A DNA stretch of 40,623 nucleotides from an uncultured Lachnospiraceae bacterium. GTDB lineage: Bacteria > Bacillota > Clostridia > Lachnospirales > Lachnospiraceae. This document shows positions 34,617 to 40,623 of this stretch, piece after piece (the first letter of the stretch is position 1; the number at the start of each line of letters is the position of its first letter). The translations under genes were made by a program, and so were the position numbers. Below the pieces are notes generated by a model, which was not told the DNA's origin, did no database searches, and saw nothing but the letters and a program-made list of their open reading frames with translations. The stretch lies in assembly GCA_951800145.1 (NCBI GenBank), contig CATOJE010000030.1, positions 1-40,623 of the forward strand, written 5' to 3'.

Positions 34617-36392
34617 ATGGAGGAGATAAAAACATTAAAGAGCAGGCTCTTTGCTTCCGCAGGGATGAAAAAGGCGCAGCTGGTTTTGAAATCCGCCCAG
34701 GTGCTGAATGTATTCACCGATGAGCTGGAGACTGCGGACGTGGCTATCTGTGACGGCTATATCACAGGAGTAGGAAGCTATGAGGGGGAGCAGGAGGTGG
34801 AGCTGCCGGGCATGGTGATATGCCCCGGGTTTATTGACGGGCATATCCATCTGGAAAGCTCTATGGTCGCCCCCGGGGAATTTGAGCGCCTGGCACTTGC
34901 CCACGGTACCACCGGAGTTGTAACCGATCCCCATGAGATTGCCAATGTGGCGGGAACCGAAGGGATTGATTATATCCTGGAAACCACGAAGGGACTGCTG
35001 ATGGATGTCTATGTTATGCTTCCCTCCTGTGTGCCGGCCACAGGTCTGGATGAATCGGGTGGCGAGCTGGGCGCGGAGGATCTGGCCCCCTATTATGCCA
35101 GGGAGCGAGTGCTGGGACTGGCGGAATTAATGGATTTTCACGGCGCGGCATCGGGGGAGGATGCTATTCTCGCCAAGGTCTGCGGTGCGAAAAAGCATGG
35201 AAAATTAATCGACGGCCACGGGCCCGGGGTAACCGGCCGTCAGCTAAATGCCTATGTTTTCGCCGGAGCCATGTCGGATCATGAGTGCTCCCATGCAGAG
35301 GAAGGGCTGGAGAAATTACGGCGTGGGCAGTGGATCATGATCCGCGAAGGAACCGCGGCGAAGAATCTGGAGGCGCTGATGCCCCTTTGCAAAGAGCCCT
35401 ATTATCACCGGTGCATGTTCGTCACCGATGATAAGCATCCGGAGGATCTGCTGGCAAATGGCCACATCGACGGGATTATCCGAAAGGCGATCCGATTAGG
35501 GGCGGATCCGATAAAGGCGATTAAAATGGGAAGCCTTCACCCGGCCCAATACTTCGGGCTGAAGAATACCGGTGCAGTCGCTCCGGGATACCGGGCGGAT
35601 CTTGTGGTATTATCCGACTTAAAGCAGATGAAGGTACACCAGGTTTATAAGGATGGAAGGCTGGCGGCCGAGGATGGGAAAGTGATCACAAGGGCGGAGA
35701 CGGCGGAGGGTAGCAAAATGCCAGAAGCGGCAAAGGCATATCCCAGGGTATATCATTCCTTCCATATGCAGAAGGTAGAGGCGGGAGACTTTCAGCTTCA
35801 GAAAAAGGGAGATTATATCCGGGTGATTAGGCTGACGCCGGGCCAGCTGCTGACAGAAGAGGAGATCCTTCCGTTTAAGGAGCTTTCGGGCTATGGAGCC
35901 GGGGTAGATTTAGGGGCCGATATTATCAAGATAGCCGTGGTGGAGCGGCACCGGGGCACTGGCCATATGGGGATCGGATATCTGAAGGGGTATGGCCTGA
36001 AAGCCGGGGCCGTGGCGTCCAGCGTCTCCCATGATTCCCACAACCTGATCGTGGTGGGGGTGAACGACGCGGATATGGCTCTGGCGGCAAACCAGGTGCG
36101 GGATGGGGAAGGCGGCCTGGCCGTGGTGCAGGATGGGGCAGTGCTGGGCTCTCTGCCTCTTCCCATCGGCGGCCTGATGACCCACGAGCCGGCGGAAGCA
36201 GTCAGGGAGAAGCTTGCCAGGCTAAAGGCACTTACAAGGAGCTTAGGTGTTTGGGAGTGCATTGATCCCTTTATGACACTGGCCTTTGCCAGCCTGCCGG
36301 TGATCCCGAAGCTCCGGCTGAATACCCTGGGGTTAATCGATGTGGAGCAGGGGAACATCGTGCCGCTGTTTCCATCTGGCGAATGTACTTGA
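34617..36392 (+). CDS. ade: Adenine deaminase
   Basis: Ade converts adenine to hypoxanthine and ammonia for purine salvage. The 591-residue length and domain layout fit: an N-terminal beta part, an amidohydrolase barrel with [12 protein letters not shown] for metal binding and [15 protein letters not shown], then a second segment containing DDKHPEDLL and [11 protein letters not shown]. The C-terminal Ade-specific domain has [13 protein letters not shown] and [18 protein letters not shown] lies eight bases before the ATG. Its TGA stop (36390-36392) lies inside the -35 box of the glyA promoter. Its base composition is visibly more GC-rich than the remnants upstream. Confidence 0.95.
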   Translation: MEEIKTLKSRLFASAGMKKAQLVLKSAQVLNVFTDELETADVAICDGYITGVGSYEGEQEVELPGMVICPGFIDGHIHLESSMVAPGEFERLALAHGTTGVVTDPHEIANVAGTEGIDYILETTKGLLMDVYVMLPSCVPATGLDESGGELGAEDLAPYYARERVLGLAELMDFHGAASGEDAILAKVCGAKKHGKLIDGHGPGVTGRQLNAYVFAGAMSDHECSHAEEGLEKLRRGQWIMIREGTAAKNLEALMPLCKEPYYHRCMFVTDDKHPEDLLANGHIDGIIRKAIRLGADPIKAIKMGSLHPAQYFGLKNTGAVAPGYRADLVVLSDLKQMKVHQVYKDGRLAAEDGKVITRAETAEGSKMPEAAKAYPRVYHSFHMQKVEAGDFQLQKKGDYIRVIRLTPGQLLTEEEILPFKELSGYGAGVDLGADIIKIAVVERHRGTGHMGIGYLKGYGLKAGAVASSVSHDSHNLIVVGVNDADMALAANQVRDGEGGLAVVQDGAVLGSLPLPIGGLMTHEPAEAVREKLARLKALTRSLGVWECIDPFMTLAFASLPVIPKLRLNTLGLIDVEQGNIVPLFPSGECT

Positions 36393-36416
36393 CATTCCAC
36401 TTTATCATGGTAAAAT
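36389..36416 (+). promoter_or_regulatory. glyA promoter overlapping the ade stop codon
   Basis: TTGACA (36389-36394) contains the ade TGA stop; TAAAAT follows after 16 bp (36411-36416). A near-perfect dyad TTTATCATGGTAAA covers the -10 region and could be an operator. Confidence 0.8.
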
Positions 36417-36486
36417 TTACAGCAGGGCCAGAAGGCTCAAACAATCACTTAATATGGATACTCAATACAAAAAGCGAGGGAAAAAT

Positions 36487-37737
36487 ATGGTAAATCAGGT
36501 AATGGATTTTATCTCCCAGTATGACGCGGAGGTAGGACAGGCCATCCAGGCGGAGGCTGCAAGACAGAGAAGGAATCTGGAGTTAATCGCTTCAGAGAAT
36601 ATCGTATCTGAACCGGTTATGATGGCGATGGGAACCGTGCTCACGAATAAATATGCAGAGGGTTATTCCGGAAAGCGCTACTATGGCGGATGCCAGTGTG
36701 TAGACGTGGTGGAGACTATCGCCATTGAGCGGGCGAAAAAGCTTTTTGGCTGTGATTATGCCAATGTACAGCCCCACTCCGGCGCCCAGGCCAATATGGC
36801 GGTATTCATCGCCATGTTAAAGCCCGGTGATACAGTGATGGGCATGAGCCTGGACTGCGGCGGCCATCTGACCCACGGTTCACCGGTGAATTTTTCCGGA
36901 TTATATTTTCATATCGTGCCTTATGGGGTAAATGCGGAAGGCTTTATGGATTATGACGAAGTCGAAAAGCTGGCTATGGAGAATAAGCCGAAGCTGATCG
37001 TGGCAGGGGCCAGCGCCTACGGCCGGGTTATCGATTTTAAGCGGTTCCGGGAGATTGCGGATAAGTGCGGCGCGTATTTGATGGTAGATATGGCCCATAT
37101 CGCAGGCTTGGTGGCGGCCGGTGTCCATCCCAGCCCCATTCCCTACGCGGACGTGGTGACCACCACCACCCACAAAACTCTGCGTGGCCCCAGAGGCGGG
37201 CTGATTTTGGCCAATAAAGAAGCAGCGGAGAAATTTAATTTTAATAAAGCTATCTTCCCGGGAACCCAGGGCGGCCCCTTAGAGCACATTATCGCAGGCA
37301 AGGCGGTATGTTTCGGCGAGGCGCTGAAGCCGGAGTTTAAAGCCTATCAGGAGCAGGTGGTAAAGAATGCCAAGGCCCTGGCGGCAGGCCTGGAGAAGCA
37401 GGGCTTTCAGATTCTTACCGGCGGCACGGATAACCACCTGATGCTGGTTGACCTTCGGGGTATGGATGTGTCCGGCAAGGAGCTGCAGAACCGGTGTGAT
37501 GAGGTATTCATCACCTTGAATAAAAATACGGTTCCGAATGATCCCCGAAGCCCCTTCGTCACCTCCGGCGTCCGCATCGGCACCCCGGCAGTAACCACCA
37601 GAGGGCTGGTTGAAGGTGATATGGATAAGATTGCCGAGTGCATCTGGCTGGCGGCCACGGATTTTGAGACGAAGGCAGACTACATCCGGGGAGAGGTAGA
37701 CCAGATTTGTAAGAGGTATCCATTATATGAAGGGTAA
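36487..37737 (+). CDS. glyA: Serine hydroxymethyltransferase
   Basis: GlyA interconverts serine and glycine while charging tetrahydrofolate with a one-carbon unit, the main source for purine and thymidylate synthesis. The 416-residue protein has the usual length and motifs: [46 protein letters not shown] and the PLP Lys230 in [14 protein letters not shown]. The start at ATG 36487 follows GAGGGA; an in-frame ATG twelve codons earlier lacks a ribosome site. The promoter lies about 70 bases upstream. The DUF3842-like gene follows after 15 bp. Confidence 0.96.
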   Translation: MVNQVMDFISQYDAEVGQAIQAEAARQRRNLELIASENIVSEPVMMAMGTVLTNKYAEGYSGKRYYGGCQCVDVVETIAIERAKKLFGCDYANVQPHSGAQANMAVFIAMLKPGDTVMGMSLDCGGHLTHGSPVNFSGLYFHIVPYGVNAEGFMDYDEVEKLAMENKPKLIVAGASAYGRVIDFKRFREIADKCGAYLMVDMAHIAGLVAAGVHPSPIPYADVVTTTTHKTLRGPRGGLILANKEAAEKFNFNKAIFPGTQGGPLEHIIAGKAVCFGEALKPEFKAYQEQVVKNAKALAAGLEKQGFQILTGGTDNHLMLVDLRGMDVSGKELQNRCDEVFITLNKNTVPNDPRSPFVTSGVRIGTPAVTTRGLVEGDMDKIAECIWLAATDFETKADYIRGEVDQICKRYPLYEG

Positions 37738-37752
37738 TGGGGGAGTGTCTGC

Positions 37753-38187
37753 ATGAAAATTCTCGTTATCGATGGCCAGGGCGGCCGGATGGGCAAGGCT
37801 ATGATCGAACAGCTAAAGCGCTCCGGTCCCCTGCCCGACGGGGTGGAGCTCTACGCTATCGGCACCAACAGCACAGCCACAGCGGCGATGATGAAGGCCG
37901 GCGCGGACTTCGGCGCTACTGGTGAGAATCCGGTGATCGTCAATTCGCGGGACGCGGATATCATCGCAGGTCCCATCGGAATTGTCATCGCGGATTCCCT
38001 TTTGGGAGAGATTACCCCTGCCATCGCCATGGCTGTAGGATCCAGCAGAGCATTTAAGATCCTGATTCCGGTGAACCGGTGCAATCATCTGATCGTGGGA
38101 TGTCGGGAAGCATCCTTAAGCGAATATCTGCAGCAGGGATGCCGGGAGATCCTTCAGCGGGTGGAAAAGGCCAAGCATTCGATGTAA
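37753..38187 (+). CDS. DUF3842-like protein
   Basis: The 144-residue protein opens with a Rossmann-like loop (MKILVIDGQGGRMGKAMIEQ), followed by alternating strands and helices (VELYAIGTNS, DIIAGPIGIVIADSLLGEIT). From memory it matches the DUF3842 family of Clostridia, which is small, cytoplasmic and uncharacterised. The glycine-rich start suggests nucleotide binding. GGGGAG precedes the ATG. It is probably co-transcribed with glyA and ends at an intrinsic terminator. Confidence 0.8.
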   Translation: MKILVIDGQGGRMGKAMIEQLKRSGPLPDGVELYAIGTNSTATAAMMKAGADFGATGENPVIVNSRDADIIAGPIGIVIADSLLGEITPAIAMAVGSSRAFKILIPVNRCNHLIVGCREASLSEYLQQGCREILQRVEKAKHSM

Positions 38188-38209
38188 ATCAAAAAACTTT
38201 TTTAGTAAG

Positions 38210-38235
38210 GGCGCAGTGTATCATCTGCGCCTTTT
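38210..38235 (+). terminator. Intrinsic terminator of the glyA operon
   Basis: GGCGCAG (38210-38216) pairs with CTGCGCC (38225-38231), followed by TTTT. Confidence 0.8.
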
Positions 38236-38311
38236 CCGTCGCCCATGCACGTCTTTGAGCGCGGCAGTATATCATATTTCATTCATCAATGCTCCTCTCA
38301 TTTCCCCTTTG

Positions 38312-38430
38312 AAAAAAGGCTGTCGTGTCCGTTCATGGCCCAGCAGGACAGCATGTCTGATTGGAGTGAGACAGGTATCCTGAAACGGCAGACACGCTCC
38401 TTCCTATAAATCGTTATTTCCCGACAGCCC
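38312..38430 (-). ncRNA. Structured 3' element or small RNA downstream of the LacI-type gene
   Basis: On the minus strand an outer stem, CGACAGCC/GGCTGTCG (38422-38429 with 38318-38325), closes about 96 bases and is followed by TTTTTT (38317-38312). Inside, shorter complementary pairs are nested: CGTGTC/GACACG sharing the border of the outer stem, CAGGA/TCCTG and TGTCT/AGACA. It starts right after the repressor stop codon, so it may simply be an unusually large terminator; a processed 3' RNA is the alternative. Confidence 0.45.
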
Positions 38431-38434
38431 CTTT

Positions 38435-40417
38435 CTAAGTCAAAAAATCTGGTATCCGGCTTTTCATGATATCCTGCCATGCTTCCCGCAGATTCTCCGG
38501 AAGAACTTTATAAGGCTGTACACAAATATTTTTGTGCTCCACATGGCCTAACAGCGCTTTTGCTGTAGCATTCGCCAGCGCCACACCCTGCTTATAAAAC
38601 TGCTGTGAGCTGAGACCAACCACAAAGCGTTTTTCTGCCATATATTTTGCAATATTTTTAGTGAGATCCGTGGTAACAATCACAACATCATCCCGCCCTA
38701 ACTCCTCCAACGCTTTAATCGCATGTTCTGCAGCCCTGCTGTACGTAATATAAAGACACTGAATTGTCGGATCCTGCTCCATAATTTCCCGACATGCTTC
38801 GTAAGCTTGTTCTGTCTTCATAAAGCTTTTTCGCCCGGAAATCGTAATATTCCCCGCATCCTCCAAAAGCTGTTCCACACAAAATTCTCTTTGATGAGAT
38901 CCGAGGAAAGAAATTCCATGAGTCAGCAATCCCACATTGACACTGCTGTGTCCCCGAAAATAGTCGATAATAATTTCCGCGGCAATTTTGCCATTTTCCC
39001 AATCATTAACAGATACCCAGCCATAGTAGTGATCTGGCCCTAATCTGGCTGGCAGGCCGTTTAAGAAAATCAATCGTGTCTCTGTGCTAATTTCTTTGTA
39101 CTTATTCGCTGTCTTCTCTTCATCCACAGGTAAAGTGATGATTGCGTCTGGTTTTTGCATTAACAAACTATCTAACTGCGTTATCTGCAGTTCATAATCA
39201 TGTTGTGCATCCATCACAGCTATAATGGACACACCGTAACTATTTAAGGTTTCGCGGATCGCCTGTTCATGAAGATAATACCAAGCATTCGTTGTATCCT
39301 GAAATGAAATTGCCACACGAAAATGATGTTCTCTCAGCTGGGATTGCTCTTCCTCCGAAAGCAAAAGCGCTTCTGGTGAAAGGGCTTTTTCTCCAAATGG
39401 TCCTCTGCATATCGCTTGCGTTGACTGGTATACCGAAAATTCCATGGAAACGGATAACGAGCCTTCTCCTTCTGCTTTCTTCGATGGATCCATTTGTCCT
39501 TTTAATGCCCCAAGTGTTTTCTGTACCATTCTGTCAAAATCATGACGAAGATTCGTAATTGCAGGCTTAGCTAAAGCGCTCCACTCATTATCCCCAAATC
39601 CAACAAAAGAAATATCCCTGGGACATACCAATCCGTTTCGATTCATATAATGCAGCATTCGCTGTGTCAAATGATTGGTTGTTGCTATTACCGCAGTCGG
39701 CCTGCACCAGTCTCCCATGCACCGCTCTATCGCTGCATCAAATTCTGATTCGTCCGCTATCGGTATAATCATCTCATCAGAAAAAGAAACTTTGTACTGA
39801 TCCAATGCGTTTTTATACCCTTCCATGCTTTTTTCTCCCACGGAAGACACCGGCGTCTGAATCAATAATCCTATCTTCTCATGTCCGATGCGGATCAAAT
39901 GGCGGGCTGCTTGATAAATTGCTCCTGCATTATCCGCTGTTATGCTGGGAATCTGTCTACTCCCCACCCCTTTATCGAGAAATACCATCGGTGTCTGGGA
40001 AGATATCTCCTCATAAAATCCCGCATCTCTTGCCGAGGGAATTAAAATAATTCCCCGTATCCCTCTATTTGATGCTAAGCTATTCAGAATTACCTTCTCC
40101 CGGTATACATTTCCAAATGAAAAAAACGTACAAAAAGTAAAGCCTTCCGCTTCACAGGCCTCGGCCAGCTTTAAACTAAACCTGGAGTATGTAATACTGG
40201 ATATATCAGGTACTACCATCGCCACACAGCCGCCGGAGTCGATTCTAAGAAGTCCGTTTTTCTTTCTGAGCTTCTCGCCATATCCTGTTTCTTCAATTTT
40301 ATCCCACACCCGTTTCTTAATCTCCGGACTTACATATCTTGTATTATTAATTACGTGGGATACGGTGGCATTGGAAACTCCGGTAAGCCTGGCAATATCA
40401 TTAATTGTTATCTTCAA
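38435..40417 (-). CDS. LacI-type regulator with two tandem periplasmic-binding-protein domains
   Basis: The 660-residue protein is about twice the usual LacI length. Residues 1-48 are a LacI helix-turn-helix (TINDIARLTGVSNATVSHVI, then the VSPEIKKRV hinge start). Residues 62-338 form a normal LacI sensor domain (VAMVVPDISS, GIILIPSAR, RDISFVGFGDNEWS). After a linker, residues 365-645 form a second, RbsB-like sugar-binding domain (FRVAISFQDTTNAWY, QKPDAIITLPVDEEKT, GYSIxx-type strand order, VVGLSSQQFYKQG) without a signal peptide. The start is TTG 40417, supported by GAGG nine bases upstream and a consensus-like promoter. It may read two ligands; the target operon is not evident from adjacent genes. 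Confidence 0.85.
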   Translation of the reverse strand: MKITINDIARLTGVSNATVSHVINNTRYVSPEIKKRVWDKIEETGYGEKLRKKNGLLRIDSGGCVAMVVPDISSITYSRFSLKLAEACEAEGFTFCTFFSFGNVYREKVILNSLASNRGIRGIILIPSARDAGFYEEISSQTPMVFLDKGVGSRQIPSITADNAGAIYQAARHLIRIGHEKIGLLIQTPVSSVGEKSMEGYKNALDQYKVSFSDEMIIPIADESEFDAAIERCMGDWCRPTAVIATTNHLTQRMLHYMNRNGLVCPRDISFVGFGDNEWSALAKPAITNLRHDFDRMVQKTLGALKGQMDPSKKAEGEGSLSVSMEFSVYQSTQAICRGPFGEKALSPEALLLSEEEQSQLREHHFRVAISFQDTTNAWYYLHEQAIRETLNSYGVSIIAVMDAQHDYELQITQLDSLLMQKPDAIITLPVDEEKTANKYKEISTETRLIFLNGLPARLGPDHYYGWVSVNDWENGKIAAEIIIDYFRGHSSVNVGLLTHGISFLGSHQREFCVEQLLEDAGNITISGRKSFMKTEQAYEACREIMEQDPTIQCLYITYSRAAEHAIKALEELGRDDVVIVTTDLTKNIAKYMAEKRFVVGLSSQQFYKQGVALANATAKALLGHVEHKNICVQPYKVLPENLREAWQDIMKSRIPDFLT

Positions 40418-40447
40418 ATGAATTTTCCTCGCATCTTTGCTACATAA

Positions 40448-40476
40448 ATTATAACTTTGCCTAATTCATAAGTCAA
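40448..40476 (-). promoter_or_regulatory. Promoter of the dual-sensor regulator
   Basis: TTGACT (40476-40471), 17 bp, TATAAT (40453-40448) on the minus strand, 30 bases before the TTG start codon. Confidence 0.8.
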
Positions 40477-40479
40477 TAT

Positions 40480-40617
40480 TTATTCGGCTAAGAAGCGGCG
40501 CTCTTCATCTGCCAGGTTACTGTCCACGGCCTTGCCGTTCACAGCAACAAAATGCACACAAAATGGCCATTCTGTCCATTTTGGCGCCGAAACCCTCGGG
40601 TTCACTGTGACTTTCAC
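40480..40617 (-). CDS. Small ORF or gene end, 45 codons
   Basis: A frame from GTG 40617 (directly after an in-frame TGA at 40620-40618) to TAA 40480-40482 encodes VKVTVNPRVSAPKW, then aromatic residues and a charged C-terminus (ADEERRFLAE). Codon content looks coding. No ribosome site is visible because the window ends six bases upstream. Its stop lies four bases before the -35 of the next gene. Family not recognised. Confidence 0.35.
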   Translation of the reverse strand: MKVTVNPRVSAPKWTEWPFCVHFVAVNGKAVDSNLADEERRFLAE

Positions 40618-40623
40618 TCACAG

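Overview
The window looks like a chromosomal segment of a Gram-positive anaerobe of the Clostridia, most likely Lachnospiraceae. The evidence is an acyl-CoA dehydratase activase, lineage-typical small families (DUF3842-like, DUF5721-like and CmpB-like membrane proteins), strong AGGAGG ribosome sites, Firmicutes-type promoters and the two classic Firmicutes stress operators: a LexA box at uvrA and a CIRCE element near htpG. No rRNA, tRNA or CRISPR array was seen.

Layout. Positions 1-2080 are an AT-rich accessory stretch of broken genes: the end of a winged-helix protein, a shortened holin-like toxin whose leader can mask its own ribosome site, a frameshifted Mrr-type nuclease and an unknown acidic protein. 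Positions 2089-11459 hold stress and envelope genes, mostly on the minus strand: uvrA, ftsH, a CapA-like lipoprotein-type enzyme, degV and htpG, plus a divergent 42-residue membrane protein. Positions 11609-15149 form a five-gene operon (CmpB-like membrane protein, Maf, HAD phosphatase, foldase lipoprotein, DUF5721-like). Positions 15254-18785 carry a two-gene O-acetylation cassette (AlgX/AlgJ-like plus MBOAT) and an intracellular subtilase. HIT and SseB-like genes follow on the plus strand, with a possible terminated small RNA behind them. Then come a lysA-like gene and the corA / rhomboid-like / pyk operon, which has a perfect-consensus promoter and a strong terminator. A 1423-residue activase fusion occupies 25298-29569.

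Positions 29644-33360 appear to be a decaying catabolic locus. A 2-hydroxyacid dehydrogenase and a sugar-isomerase-like TIM barrel are intact, but the TAXI-TRAP transporter, an RraA-like enzyme and a GntR/FCD regulator survive only as fragments. Three of these fragments are joined in one open frame of 357 codons. Next to it (33456-34468) are mobile-element remnants. Positions 34543-38187 hold ade, glyA and a DUF3842-like gene; ade and glyA are driven by nearly identical promoters. A structured RNA-like segment and a LacI-type repressor with two tandem periplasmic-binding-protein domains close the window.

The most unusual items are the in-frame three-gene chimera, the dual-sensor LacI protein, the twin ade/glyA promoters, and the matched placement of the LexA and CIRCE operators, each 7 bp upstream of its -35 box. 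All assignments come from reading the sequence and from remembered family features; no database search was run.
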